A DNA stretch of 34,589 nt from Bacillota bacterium (GTDB lineage: Bacteria; Bacillota; DTU065): assembly GCA_018435125.1 (NCBI GenBank), contig JAHDNZ010000072.1, positions 1-34,589 on the forward strand, in the 5' to 3' direction. Positions 15,608-24,556 of the stretch are shown in pieces. Position 1 is the stretch's first letter. The number at the start of each line of letters is the position of its first letter. The translations under genes and the position numbers were made by a program. The notes below the pieces were generated by a model. That model saw nothing but the letters and a program-made list of their open reading frames with translations. It did not search any database and was not told the origin of the DNA.

Positions 15608-15652
15608 GGAGGGTGCGAGTAAAGCTTTAGAGTTTTCTCGCGACAAAAGATG
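15608..15652 (+). promoter_or_regulatory. tpm ribosome binding site separated from AUG by a hairpin
   Basis: A strong Shine-Dalgarno cluster (AGGAGGGTGGAGGG, 15600-15613) lies 36 bases before ATG 15650. Between them 15615-15641 folds as GCGAG-AAAGC with GTTTTCTCGC (about 10 bp, one bulged T at 15620, one G-U pair, 6-base loop). Taking out the hairpin leaves 9 bases between GGAGGG and AUG. Confidence 0.6.
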
Positions 15653-16408
15653 AAAAAACCAGTTGGAATATCTATCATAGTGTTAATTCTTTCCCTTAGC
15701 ATCTTCGCTCTGTCGCCAATTCCAGGAACTAATGTCCATGATTTTGCTCATATTTTAGGTAATACTTTAGAATTAGACCAAAGGATCGAAACTCTTTACC
15801 ACCGTACCAGGGTAGAGATGGCAGTTGTAACTGTAGCTGAGATAAAAAACACTACCCTTGAGTTTTATGCCGTAAAGCTTTTTGAAGACTGGGGCATAGG
15901 TAAAAAGGGTGAGGATAAAGGCCTGCTTTTATTGATTTCGCTAGAGCCCAGAACAGTGCGTTTAGAAGTGGGATATGGCTTAGAAGGAGCCTTACCTGAT
16001 TCTTTTGTGGGACTCAAATTAGATGAGTTAGTAGCACCTGCCTTGGCTCAAAACGATATCGAGGGTTTAATAAGCTTTGTTGATGTTTTAGAACAAAGAA
16101 TTATAGAAAAAGGAGATCAGGCCGGAGACTTTTATGCTGGGCAAAATGAAAGCCTAGTTGAATACGAATACGATAACGATTTAACCTCAGATCGCAGTAG
16201 CTTGAAAGGGTTTTTCCTCTTTTTAATCATTATAGCTTTGATTATTTTAGATCTGCGTTTTACCGGCGGTAGAATGCTAAGATCAATAATCCGTTCAGGG
16301 TCTAGTGGCAAAGGAGGAGGTTTTGGGAGAGGTTCTTTTGGCAGTGGCAGAGGCAGGTATGGCGGCGGTGGCCGAAGTGGTGGCGGCGGAGCTTCAACTA
16401 AATGGTAA
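15650..16408 (+). CDS. TPM-domain membrane protein (YgcG/Psb32-like)
   Basis: A 252-aa protein: signal peptide/anchor at residues 5-22, a TPM domain (about 28-150) with NVHDFAHIL, MAVVTV, WGIGKKGEDKGLLLLIS and LEVGYGLEGALPDSF motifs, a second membrane span (about 187-201), and a Gly/Ser/Arg-rich tail ending GGGGASTKW that is typical of this family. TPM domains bind divalent metal and some have phosphatase activity. The partnership with LemA is conserved in many bacteria; a role in the envelope is likely but the function is not settled. Its translation start lies behind a hairpin. A bidirectional terminator follows. Confidence 0.92.
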   Translation: MKKPVGISIIVLILSLSIFALSPIPGTNVHDFAHILGNTLELDQRIETLYHRTRVEMAVVTVAEIKNTTLEFYAVKLFEDWGIGKKGEDKGLLLLISLEPRTVRLEVGYGLEGALPDSFVGLKLDELVAPALAQNDIEGLISFVDVLEQRIIEKGDQAGDFYAGQNESLVEYEYDNDLTSDRSSLKGFFLFLIIIALIILDLRFTGGRMLRSIIRSGSSGKGGGFGRGSFGSGRGRYGGGGRSGGGGASTKW

Positions 16409-16410
16409 AT

Positions 16411-16443
16411 AAAAACCTGCGCACTAAAGCGCAGGTTTTTTAG
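16411..16443. terminator. bidirectional terminator between tpm and the ygjP-like gene
   Basis: A 12-bp perfect stem AAAAACCTGCGC/GCGCAGGTTTTT with a 6-base loop. The T-run extends on the plus strand and the A-run gives U-tracts on the minus strand, serving both convergent genes. Confidence 0.92.
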
Positions 16444-16467
16444 CTATCTGGCAGGATGAGTGTTGTT

Positions 16468-17148
16468 TTAGGTTAGAAAAGATATCAAAGCGGTCTCATT
16501 TTCTTTGAGGTATTGTTTAGCGAGCTGATACTTGGGACAATATTTTGCTACTAAAGACCAGAACTCAGGTGAATGATTGGGTTGTTTTAGGTGGCAGAGT
16601 TCGTGGATAATAATATAGTCGCTCACCCATAGCGGCAGTAAAATCAAGCGCCAGGAAAGGTTGATGTTTTTTAATGAAGAACAGCTTCCCCAACGTTTTT
16701 TCTGGTCTTTCAGATGCAAATTAGCTAGGGAGAACTGATAGTTCTCGCAGAGGGTATGGACTCGGCTTGGAATCTTTAATTCAGCTTGGCCTCGATACCA
16801 AGTATAGAGGGCTTCCTTGTTTAGAGAAATCGCCGGAACATAAAGTTTAGCCTCAGAAATAAAAATCTCCTCAGAGGCTCTGTTTTCAGCCAGAGTTAAT
16901 AAAACACCCTGATAAAAAACTTGGTGGCCATAGGCGATTATGTGGGAAGAGCTATTTTTGTAGTTAGCTGTTTTTTTCAGTTGTTTCTCGATCCAGTTGG
17001 CTTTTTTTATAAGTACATCGTTTAGCTGTTTATCAGTTAAGTCTTGAGGTGCCAAGACAATCAGACGCTCATTTTTGATTTTAAGGGTGATAGTCTTGTG
17101 GCGGTTTTTGGAGCGGATTATCTCCAATTGGTACTTAATATCAGCCAC
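16468..17148 (-). CDS. YgjP-like zinc metalloprotease (DUF45)
   Basis: A 226-aa cytosolic protein of the DUF45/YgjP metal-dependent hydrolase family. The C-terminal half has KRWGSCSS, then the zinc motif HELCHLKQPNHSPEFW (HExxH at about residues 178-182 with a downstream His/Glu environment). The N-terminal half is the beta-rich DUF45 domain (KTITLKI, LIVLAPQ). Start is GTG 17148 with an AAGGAG site 8 bases ahead. It is convergent with tpm and divergent from the DUF4855 gene. The substrate is unknown; related proteins have been linked to proteolysis near restriction systems or to stress, and no such neighbour is here. Confidence 0.88.
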   Translation of the reverse strand: MADIKYQLEIIRSKNRHKTITLKIKNERLIVLAPQDLTDKQLNDVLIKKANWIEKQLKKTANYKNSSSHIIAYGHQVFYQGVLLTLAENRASEEIFISEAKLYVPAISLNKEALYTWYRGQAELKIPSRVHTLCENYQFSLANLHLKDQKKRWGSCSSLKNINLSWRLILLPLWVSDYIIIHELCHLKQPNHSPEFWSLVAKYCPKYQLAKQYLKENETALISFLT

Positions 17149-17242
17149 AGTATCAACTCCTTCAGGTTCTATTTGCCCTTAAAACATTAATTTTGATAAA
17201 GACGTTTTTACTAATTCTATTTGGCAAGAGGTGATTAGTCAA

Positions 17243-18799
17243 GTGAGGGAAAAGGAACTAAAAGGATTAAAGTATAAAGTAAATCAACTAGCTCCGGATT
17301 ATGATTTCAGTAAAAAAAGTGCGGTTTATAAAGACGGCGGCGGTTATTTAACTGACGGAAAAAGAGGGCTTCTTACTGATTTAAATAGTGGCTGGGTTGG
17401 GTTTATGCGTTCCGAAGGTGTCGAGATTATTCTGGATTTAGAACATCCACAGCCGATTACTTTAGTGGGAGCCACTTTTTTACATCAGCCAGAGTTAGGT
17501 ATCTTAATGCCAAGAGAAGTTGAATTCAGTGCGTCTTTGAATGGAAAAGACTATTATCTGTTGGGTAAGATTAAAAATCCCAAGCCTCTTTACACTAAAG
17601 AACCTTTGATTCAGGATTATTTTTTGGAAGTAGAGGCCTACGAGGCGAGATACCTTAGAATTAGTTTTCTTACCGATGTCTGGAGTTTTATCGATGAAAT
17701 AACGGTAAAGGTCACTGCCAAAGGATCTGCTACCCAAGATATCACCTCCAAACCTAAGATAGAAAAAACTAGTTTATCTGATTTTGATAAAACACCTTCT
17801 CCGGATGTAAAAGATATGCACCATATGGTTTTAATATATTCCGGGGATACCTACAGTTGGCAGGCTAAAGATTTTTTGCCCTATGTCGGCTATCTAAACA
17901 ATAAAACCTTAACTTTGGAAGATTATCTTTTTGATAGCTTTTTATTTTTACCCTATGGTAAAAACGCTTCTGGTTACTCCTTTAATCATGCTGGTGAAAA
18001 GCCAGCCCAAAAAGAGCATTGGCTAGCCTATTTAGAAAGCCTGTTTGCAGAGGGAACAAACCTTTATGGGTTGGATGAGGCTGTTGAGATTTTGAAAGCT
18101 AGTCTAAACGATCCTTACTATAAAGCTAAAGTAGAAATTGCTATCCCCTATCCTTCGGAAAGACAAAGTAACTTCGGCGAAATAACAGGCAAAAGGCTTG
18201 ATTTTACAACCCAAAATCCCCAAGAAGCCCTAAAAAACAGAATCTTTGCTGTTAAATGGTATGTTGAGGAAGCCATTAAAAGATTTGTTGCTGCCAAGTT
18301 TAAGAATCTAGAACTGGTTGCTTTTTATTGGTTGGAAGAAAATGTTTCCTTTAGTGCTACACCCTTTGAGGCTGATTTAGTCAAGGCAACGGCTGCTATT
18401 TTACATGGTAAAAACTTGGCCTTTCACTGGATACCTTTTATTCAGGCTGAAGGTTTTAGAGAGTGGTCGGAGTTTGGTTTTGATTTAGCTTTAATGCAGC
18501 CCAATTACTTCTTTCACCCTGAAGCTAAAGGAGACCGTTTAATAAACAATGCACGGCTTGCCAAAAAATATGGACTTTCAGTAGAGATCGAAGTCAGTAA
18601 CCAAGTGTTTACCAGTGAAGACTACCGCGGGCGATATAAATTATACCTCGAAAATGCTCTGGAATATGACTTTAATAAGACTTTGCTGGCATATTATCAG
18701 GAAACTTCACTATTTGGTATAGCAGCCCTAAGCGATAAGCCTCGAAAAAGAGAGATCTATGATTGGGTCTATCAGTTTATCTCTAAAGGAAAATTTTAA
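17243..18799 (+). CDS. DUF4855 protein with N-terminal discoidin-like domain
   Basis: A roughly 518-aa protein. Residues about 10-155 form an F5/8 type C-like beta-sandwich (YLTDGKRG, GWVGF, EIILDLEH, GILMPREVEFSASLNGK, RYLRISF, WSFIDEITVKV) related to the lipoprotein at 8320. Residues about 180-515 match what I know of DUF4855: LIYSGDTYSWQAKDFLPYVGY, WLAYLESLF, LVAFYWLEE and IPFIQAEGF-like segments, suggesting a TIM-barrel, glycosidase-like fold. The family has no confirmed activity. GTG 17243 (AGAGGTGA 8 bases ahead) is preferred over GTG 17231, which overlaps that site. No signal peptide is visible, which is odd for a glycan-binding protein; a cytosolic location or non-classical export are both possible. 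Confidence 0.82.
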   Translation: MREKELKGLKYKVNQLAPDYDFSKKSAVYKDGGGYLTDGKRGLLTDLNSGWVGFMRSEGVEIILDLEHPQPITLVGATFLHQPELGILMPREVEFSASLNGKDYYLLGKIKNPKPLYTKEPLIQDYFLEVEAYEARYLRISFLTDVWSFIDEITVKVTAKGSATQDITSKPKIEKTSLSDFDKTPSPDVKDMHHMVLIYSGDTYSWQAKDFLPYVGYLNNKTLTLEDYLFDSFLFLPYGKNASGYSFNHAGEKPAQKEHWLAYLESLFAEGTNLYGLDEAVEILKASLNDPYYKAKVEIAIPYPSERQSNFGEITGKRLDFTTQNPQEALKNRIFAVKWYVEEAIKRFVAAKFKNLELVAFYWLEENVSFSATPFEADLVKATAAILHGKNLAFHWIPFIQAEGFREWSEFGFDLALMQPNYFFHPEAKGDRLINNARLAKKYGLSVEIEVSNQVFTSEDYRGRYKLYLENALEYDFNKTLLAYYQETSLFGIAALSDKPRKREIYDWVYQFISKGKF

Positions 18800-18803
18800 C
18801 TAC

Positions 18804-18842
18804 AAGGACCTCTAAGTTTACCGAACTTAGAGGTCCTTTTTT
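18804..18842 (+). terminator. terminator after the DUF4855 gene
   Basis: A perfect 15-bp stem (18804-18818 with 18824-18838), 5-base loop, and a run of six T. Confidence 0.95.
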
Positions 18843-18922
18843 GCAAAGAACACTAACAATGTATAAAAAAGCCGCTAATGATAGATATTGTAGATAAGGG
18901 TCTTTAGAGGGAGGTCTCATAG

Positions 18923-20440
18923 ATGCGGCCCAAAGAAGCTACTTATTTTAATAAACAAATACTCCACACTAGTTTGGGAAAAAATATTCAAGCCATGAAG
19001 GCTATCTTTAATAATAGCAGTGACTGTATTTTTCGTGAATTCACCATAGCTGAAAAACTAAAAGCAGCTCTGATCATAATTGATGGTTTAATAAACAAAG
19101 AAACTCTGCATGAAGATGTTATAAAACCACTTATGTTTGCTTATGCCGCCAGTGAAATACCACCAAAAAGAATTATGCCCTACTTACAAACTAAATTATT
19201 AACAGCCAGTGAAGTTAAAGAAGAAACTGATATTTCTAAGATAATCGAAGCTATTTTAGCAGGTGACTGTGCTCTTTTGGTAGATAACCAAAATACAGCC
19301 ATTATTATCTCTGTGAAAGGCTTTACTACCCGAAGTGTCGCCGAACCTACAGCTGAATCCGTAATTAGAGGCCCAAGAGAAGGGTTTACCGAGGCTTTAA
19401 GAACCAATACTTCCCTTCTTCGCCGCAAAATTAAAAATCCGAATCTGGTCTTTGAAACCCTGACCGTAGGTGTAAGGACAAATACTCTGGTAAATGTAGT
19501 TTATGTCAAAGGCTTAGCCAAAAAAGAGCTCATAAACGAAGTCAAAAGAAGAATTCAAGCCATTAATATCGATCAAATTTTAGATGCAGGCTATATTGAG
19601 CAACTTATTGAAGATAATCCCTTATCGATCTTTGCTACCATAGGTTTTACCGAAAAGCCTGATGTTTTGGCAGCTAAAATCTTAGAAGGTCGGGTGGGTG
19701 TTTTAGTAGACGGAAGCCCCAATGCTCTTACCATACCACTGCTTTTTAGCGAGAAATTTCAAACAGCCGAAGATTATTATGCCAGGCCTTTTTTCATGTC
19801 GTTTATCAGGCTGATTCGCTATCTGTCTTTTTTAATCAGTATAACAGCTCCAGCTTACTATATAGTTTTAACCAGCTTTGACATCGAACTCTTACCAACC
19901 CCATTTCTTATATCCATTGCCGCTTCAACAGAAGGCACCCCTTTCCCAGCCATAGTAGAGATCATGATTATGGGCTTTTTTCTCGAAGTTTTAAGAGAAG
20001 CTGGGGTAAGGATGCCGCGCCCTATCGGCCAGGCAGTAAGTATTGTTGGAGCTTTAGTTATTGGGGAGGCGGCAGTCTCTGCCGGTCTGGTAGCGGCTCC
20101 CCTAGTAATTGTTGTTGCGGTCACGGCCATAACTTCTTTTATTGTACCTGCTCTTTACGAAGAAGGCGCTCTCTTAAGAATCTTTTTAATCTTAATATCT
20201 GCTTTTTTTGGACTAATCGGACTTGGAGTAGGGTTTTTACTTTTATTAGTTCATTTGGCCAGTTTAAGATCGTTTGGGGTATCTTTTATGTCTCCTATAA
20301 TGCCGCTTGAGGGCGAAGAGATGAAAGATACCTTTATTAGGGCTCCGCTGTGGCTATTTTTTAGAAGACCTAAAGCTTTAAATAACAGTATTAGATTAGG
20401 TAAAGGACAGATGCCAAAGGGAGAGAGAGACAAATCATGA
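18923..20440 (+). CDS. gerKA: spore germination receptor subunit A (GerA family)
   Basis: The A subunit of a germinant receptor in the spore inner membrane; recent work on the family supports A subunits forming the ion channel. The 505-aa protein has the long hydrophilic N-terminal region (about 1-285) with AEPTAESVIRGPREGF and the C-terminal membrane part (about 290-450) with several spans and PRPIGQAVSIVGALVIGEAAV, both diagnostic of the family. ATG 18923 follows GGGAGG. It overlaps the C-subunit gene by four bases (ATGA). The symbol marks family only; the germinant is unknown. Expression late in the forespore would be expected, but I found no convincing sigma-G promoter. Confidence 0.95.
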   Translation: MRPKEATYFNKQILHTSLGKNIQAMKAIFNNSSDCIFREFTIAEKLKAALIIIDGLINKETLHEDVIKPLMFAYAASEIPPKRIMPYLQTKLLTASEVKEETDISKIIEAILAGDCALLVDNQNTAIIISVKGFTTRSVAEPTAESVIRGPREGFTEALRTNTSLLRRKIKNPNLVFETLTVGVRTNTLVNVVYVKGLAKKELINEVKRRIQAINIDQILDAGYIEQLIEDNPLSIFATIGFTEKPDVLAAKILEGRVGVLVDGSPNALTIPLLFSEKFQTAEDYYARPFFMSFIRLIRYLSFLISITAPAYYIVLTSFDIELLPTPFLISIAASTEGTPFPAIVEIMIMGFFLEVLREAGVRMPRPIGQAVSIVGALVIGEAAVSAGLVAAPLVIVVAVTAITSFIVPALYEEGALLRIFLILISAFFGLIGLGVGFLLLLVHLASLRSFGVSFMSPIMPLEGEEMKDTFIRAPLWLFFRRPKALNNSIRLGKGQMPKGERDKS

Positions 20441-21558
20441 AAAAGTTTAACCTGCTGCTTATGGCAACTCTTTTGTTGGCAACAAGTTGCTATGATCGCA
20501 GGGAAATAAATCATTTAGAGATAGTAGCGGGAATTGGTTTTGATCTTTCTAATGATAATCAGATTGAAGTTAGCTTTCAGATTTTAAATGCGGGAGCCCT
20601 GGGGAAAAACGCCAGTGGAGGGTTAGAACCTTATTGGATTTTGCAATCAAAAGGTAAAACCACCTTTGATGCCATCAGAAAAGCTACCTATACCTCACCA
20701 AATAAACTTTTTTTCTCACATAACCAGGTCATTATAATAAGCGAGGATTTAGCCAAACAAGGTATTAGAGGCATAATGGATCTTTGGCTAAGAGATGAAG
20801 AGCCTCGTGAAGATACTAAGATGACAATCTGTGAAGGCAAAGCTATTGATATTTTAAAAACAAAACTCCCTCATGGCTTAATACCAGCCTATGAAATTGT
20901 TAATATGATTGAAGCAAGCATTGTGGCAGCTTATGCGCCAATTATTACACCAATAGATCATCGCAGGTTAACCGCAGCTAATATTCCTTGTACGGTTTTT
21001 GGCAAAATTGTTAAAACCAGTGAAACAGAACTAGAATACAAAGGGGGAGCTTTAGTTAAAGATGATAAACTAGTCGACTATTTAACTGAGACAGAGACAA
21101 GGGGTTATCTATGGTTAAAATGCAAAATTAAGGATGGTTTGATTATTGCCAAAACTAAAGATTCCAACATAGTTATTACCCTGGAGATAATTAGAGCAAA
21201 ATCCGGTTTTAAACCAGTTCTTACCAAAAACGGGCAGCTAACTTTTCGGGCAAGAGCTGATATTACCGGTAGACTAGGAGAATTTGAAGACTCTAAATCT
21301 ATTGTAGATCCTACTGCTTGGCCTGGTTTTATCGAGGCGTTGCAAGAAACGGTTAAAGAAGAAATGCGAGCAGCCATTGCCAAAGCTACTTATAATAACC
21401 TCGATTTCTTGGGTTTAAATGACTCGGTGCGAAAATATTTACCCAAGACCTTTAAGCAGTTAGCTTCATCATGGGAAGAGATTATGCCTCTTATACCTTT
21501 TACGTTTGAAATTAATATCCAAATAATTGGTGTGGGCATGGTAAAAAAGAGTTTTTAG
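20437..21558 (+). CDS. gerKC: spore germination receptor subunit C (Ger(x)C lipoprotein)
   Basis: A 373-aa lipoprotein: signal peptide with lipobox ATSC (Cys18), then a mature domain starting YDRREINHLEIVAGIGFD, the stock opening of GerAC/GerBC/GerKC proteins. Further typical features are FSHNQVIIISEDLA and LRDEEPREDTKM. It sits on the outer face of the spore inner membrane with the A and B subunits. The start overlaps gerKA by 4 bases and the next gene follows after 13. The order here is A-C-B, not the A-B-C order of Bacillus gerA. Confidence 0.95.
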   Translation: MKKFNLLLMATLLLATSCYDRREINHLEIVAGIGFDLSNDNQIEVSFQILNAGALGKNASGGLEPYWILQSKGKTTFDAIRKATYTSPNKLFFSHNQVIIISEDLAKQGIRGIMDLWLRDEEPREDTKMTICEGKAIDILKTKLPHGLIPAYEIVNMIEASIVAAYAPIITPIDHRRLTAANIPCTVFGKIVKTSETELEYKGGALVKDDKLVDYLTETETRGYLWLKCKIKDGLIIAKTKDSNIVITLEIIRAKSGFKPVLTKNGQLTFRARADITGRLGEFEDSKSIVDPTAWPGFIEALQETVKEEMRAAIAKATYNNLDFLGLNDSVRKYLPKTFKQLASSWEEIMPLIPFTFEINIQIIGVGMVKKSF

Positions 21559-21571
21559 AGGAGCAGGGAAG

Positions 21572-22669
21572 ATGGAAGGAAAATATCCTGTTTCAAGCAG
21601 ACAAGTACTAGCTTTAATTGCCATGTTTATACTTGGCACATCTCTTCTATTTTCACTAGGGCAAGAGCTAGGTAGACATAGCTGGCTGGGAATAATAACC
21701 GGTTTTATAGCTTTTTTATTTTTGTTTTGGTTGTACTATTTTCTTTTAAAACTTGAACCGGGTAAAAGTCTTTTTGGCCTTAATGAACAGGCCTTTGGTC
21801 GGGGGCTCGGGACAGTTATTAATCTTTGGTATTTAATCTACTTTTTTGTTTTACTTTCAGTCGTAGTGGGCAATTTTGTTGATTTTATCAACAGTGTCAT
21901 TCTTATTCAAACCCCGGAGATACTGTTAACAATTTTTTTGACTTTAACTGCAGCCTATGCGGTTAAAAAAGGCTTGGAGTCCATTGCCAGGCTCAGCGAA
22001 ATTATGGTGTTTTGTGTTTTCACAACGGCCATAGTAGTTACACTTTTGCTTTTTGATAAGATAGACACAACTAATTTTTGGCCTCTTTGGCCCCAAAATT
22101 GGGCTCTGGTTTTGCGTTCTGGTTTTAGTATTTTAACCTTTCCCTTTGGAGAAACGGTTATTTTTCTAAGTATTTTCTACCAATTAGGTGGACCACAAAA
22201 GGTTTCCAAAGGTTTTTTCTGGGGTAGTGTGGTTGGTGTATTTGTTCTTTTAGTAATTGCTCTGCGTAATATAGCTGTTTTAGGCGAATTTGTAAAATTT
22301 AGCACTTATCCAGCCTATGATAGCGTTAGGTTAATTAACATTGCCAGATTTATTACCAGAGCTGAGGTTGTTATTTCTCTAAACTATATGTTTGCAGGTT
22401 ATGTCAAAGCTACAACAGTCTACTATAGTCTCTGCTTGGGATTAAAAGAAATTTTTCGGCTAAAGACCTACCAACATCTTGTTCTTCCTATAGCAGCTTT
22501 GGTAATTTTAAATGCACATTTATCATTTTCAACCAATGTCCAAAACGTTTTCTTTGCTTTTGAGGTCTATCCCTTTTTTGCCATTATCTTCCAACTTATT
22601 CTGATATTAGCTACTTTGATTATGCTGTTAATTAAAAAGCAGCTAGGAAGAAGGAGACCGACTATATGA
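21572..22669 (+). CDS. gerKB: spore germination receptor subunit B (GerB family permease)
   Basis: A 365-aa integral membrane protein with about ten hydrophobic spans, of the endospore germination permease family within the APC superfamily. SSRQVLALIAMFILGTSLLF at the N-terminus and the FPFGETVIFL segment mid-protein are typical. B subunits carry the germinant-binding pocket. ATG 21572 follows GAGGAGCAGGG. It is coupled to the next small gene by an ATGA overlap. Confidence 0.94.
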   Translation: MEGKYPVSSRQVLALIAMFILGTSLLFSLGQELGRHSWLGIITGFIAFLFLFWLYYFLLKLEPGKSLFGLNEQAFGRGLGTVINLWYLIYFFVLLSVVVGNFVDFINSVILIQTPEILLTIFLTLTAAYAVKKGLESIARLSEIMVFCVFTTAIVVTLLLFDKIDTTNFWPLWPQNWALVLRSGFSILTFPFGETVIFLSIFYQLGGPQKVSKGFFWGSVVGVFVLLVIALRNIAVLGEFVKFSTYPAYDSVRLINIARFITRAEVVISLNYMFAGYVKATTVYYSLCLGLKEIFRLKTYQHLVLPIAALVILNAHLSFSTNVQNVFFAFEVYPFFAIIFQLILILATLIMLLIKKQLGRRRPTI

Positions 22670-22899
22670 CCTACATAAGCATTATATCAATTTTTCTGGG
22701 AATCTTTCTTATTGACTATCCAGGTTTAAAAAAAGACAAGGATCTCAATGAGAAAATTGTTTACGGTATCTTGTTTAGTGTAGGCTTGGCCTACGCCTTG
22801 CTTATAAATAGCGGCCTGGTAAAAAACTCCCTTCCCTATCTAGTCTTACAGGCGGTGAGTTTTTTTAGAGGTATTAAAATACCCCCAGCTTTTCATTAA
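22666..22899 (+). CDS. small two-span membrane protein of the ger operon (D-subunit-like)
   Basis: A 77-aa protein with two hydrophobic segments (about residues 3-18 and 33-50) separated by a charged loop LKKDKDLNEK. Its ATG overlaps the gerKB stop (ATGA), which makes co-expression with the receptor almost certain. Small two-span D subunits that modulate germinant receptors are known in some Bacillus ger operons; this fits their size and topology, but I see no specific sequence motif. It is the last gene before tandem hairpins. Confidence 0.75.
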   Translation: MTYISIISIFLGIFLIDYPGLKKDKDLNEKIVYGILFSVGLAYALLINSGLVKNSLPYLVLQAVSFFRGIKIPPAFH

Positions 22900-22923
22900 G
22901 GGCTTTTCAATAAAAGCTTGGGG
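22883..22923 (+). repeat. hairpin overlapping the end of the ger operon
   Basis: CCCAGCTTTT near the stop codon pairs with AAAAGCTTGGG (one bulged base) across an 18-base loop. It is followed by TTT only, so it is a weak terminator or an mRNA 3'-end protecting structure placed before the stronger terminator at 22943. Confidence 0.45.
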
Positions 22924-22942
22924 TTTACAAACATAAAAGAGG

Positions 22943-22970
22943 AATTGGCCACTTTGTGGCCAATTTTATT
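22943..22970 (+). terminator. terminator of the ger operon
   Basis: A perfect 10-bp stem AATTGGCCAC/GTGGCCAATT with a TTT loop, followed by TTATT. Confidence 0.8.
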
Positions 22971-23037
22971 ATAGTAAAAGCCGTACGGGTTGTAAAAGAC
23001 AACAAGGCCTTAAATTATCTTGAAAGGAGAGAGTAAA

Positions 23038-24540
23038 GTGGCTGAAAAAAAGACAACTTCACGCAATAAGTTAATTATTAGGCTCGTGATTTTAGTAATT
23101 GTTTTAGTGGCCGGTTTACTTATCTACAAGTATTTCTCTGAAAAAACCAGACTGCTCAATGGTGGACGTTATTATACGTATGGGGTGAACAAGTTTAAAG
23201 AAGCCCAAGGTATTGCTATCGATTCCACAACGACAACTACTACCCAGCCTGACAAACCAATAGACAAGGATCTGGCCCTTGAGGCGGTTGATAATTTCCG
23301 TCAGTCAGTTAATTATGACAATCAAAGGGCTGATTCTTGGGTAGCTATGGCTGAAGTCTACACCAAAATAAATGAATTTGAAAAAGCTATCGAAGTATTA
23401 GAAGAAGCTACCGAGGTAAAATACGAAAAAGTTAGTGACAAAGTTACGGTTTTAACTGCATTGGGAGACTCTCATTTTAGGTGGGCAAACTATGACCAGG
23501 CGGCCCAAGCTTATGACAAAGCTATTAAAGCCTCTCCGGTTAATCCCATTGTGGCTCTTAGTTATGCCACCAAAGTCTTATCGTTGCTAGAAAGTGACAA
23601 TACCGAAGAGATCGATCAGTTTGTCGAATGGGTACGTAAAGGTCAGGAACTTGATAGCAGAGCTGAATATCAACATATCTACCATTATGCTCTGGGTTGG
23701 ATCTACGAAAAGAGAGGCCGACTCGATCAGGCTATGACCGAATATACCGAAGCTATGAGCTATAATGATAAGTATCCGCCTTTACTATACAGAATGGCTA
23801 TTCAAGAACAAGCCCAGGGGTTATTTTTCGAGCCCTATTTAAAGCTGCGTTTAGCTGTGGAAAACAGTCTCGCCAGTGGAGTGGCTTATGAGCCTGCCAA
23901 AGAAGCCTTAGCTTTAATGGATGCGGAGCTCGCCTTAAAACCTACTGCTGAACAAGCTGAAGTATATGTTAAAGTAGGCAATTATTATTATGATTTAGAC
24001 AGTCGCAACATTGAAGTTATTACAGAGTTATATAATAAAGCTCTTGAGGTGGATTCCACGGCTCCTGCTGCCGCTACAGCCTATTCCAGACTGGCAGCTA
24101 TGCTTCTTGATACTCGTATTGACGAAGAACTCCAAGCCAACTGTAATAAAGCTATTGAGATGACACAAAAAGGAGTCGCAATTGCCAAGGACAAAACAGC
24201 TAAATCTAACAATTATGTAGTTATGGCCAAAGCTTTACGAGTTAAAGAAGACTATGTAGGAGCAATAGATGCTTCTATTAAAGCTACTAAGGCTGATTCC
24301 GAAAACCACAAAGCTTATCTGGAATTAGCAGTTAATTACTACGAAGCCTATAATGATTATAGTCTTGACGAAGCGCATGATACTTCACTTTTGTCAAGAT
24401 ATGAAGGTTATCTATATAGTTCTAAGGAAGCAATTCAAAAGGCCAAAGAACTTGTGGCCTACGATCGGGAAGTCGAATCGTATCAAAAAAGAATCGATAG
24501 GGCTATTGATAGATTAGAAACAGAAAAAGCAGGCAAATAG
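23038..24540 (+). CDS. membrane-anchored tetratricopeptide-repeat protein
   Basis: A 500-aa protein with one N-terminal membrane span (about residues 12-31), a Thr-rich linker (TTTTTTQP, about 66-73) and then TPR units through most of its length, for example SWVAMAEVYTKINEFEKAIEVL, DSHFRWANYDQAAQAYDKAIKASP and YALGWIYEKRGRLDQAMTEY (each a 34-residue helix-turn-helix repeat). The basic residues before the span suggest the TPR part is outside the cytoplasm. It should be a protein-interaction scaffold; the partner is unknown. GTG 23038 with AAAGGAGAG ahead is preferred to the in-frame TTG 23020. It lies between the ger terminator and a hairpin, so it is probably a single-gene transcript. Confidence 0.85.
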   Translation: MAEKKTTSRNKLIIRLVILVIVLVAGLLIYKYFSEKTRLLNGGRYYTYGVNKFKEAQGIAIDSTTTTTTQPDKPIDKDLALEAVDNFRQSVNYDNQRADSWVAMAEVYTKINEFEKAIEVLEEATEVKYEKVSDKVTVLTALGDSHFRWANYDQAAQAYDKAIKASPVNPIVALSYATKVLSLLESDNTEEIDQFVEWVRKGQELDSRAEYQHIYHYALGWIYEKRGRLDQAMTEYTEAMSYNDKYPPLLYRMAIQEQAQGLFFEPYLKLRLAVENSLASGVAYEPAKEALALMDAELALKPTAEQAEVYVKVGNYYYDLDSRNIEVITELYNKALEVDSTAPAAATAYSRLAAMLLDTRIDEELQANCNKAIEMTQKGVAIAKDKTAKSNNYVVMAKALRVKEDYVGAIDASIKATKADSENHKAYLELAVNYYEAYNDYSLDEAHDTSLLSRYEGYLYSSKEAIQKAKELVAYDREVESYQKRIDRAIDRLETEKAGK

Positions 24541-24556
24541 TAATCAGGTATACTTG

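Noticed and set aside
15600-15636. Cluster of TAG/GAG triplets as a TRAP binding site
   Set aside because: Only about five triplets with irregular spacing; TRAP sites have around 9-11 with 2-3-base spacers. The purine richness is explained by the strong Shine-Dalgarno cluster.
8906-18842. Similar GGACCT-containing terminator stems at 8906 and 18804 as copies of a mobile repeat
   Set aside because: Only a short core is shared, loops differ and each fits as an ordinary terminator directly behind a gene.
18860-18892. Sigma-G-like promoter before the ger operon (GTATA and TATTGTA)
   Set aside because: The elements are 20 bases apart, longer than the usual 17-18, and the first -10 base deviates. 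Too weak to list.
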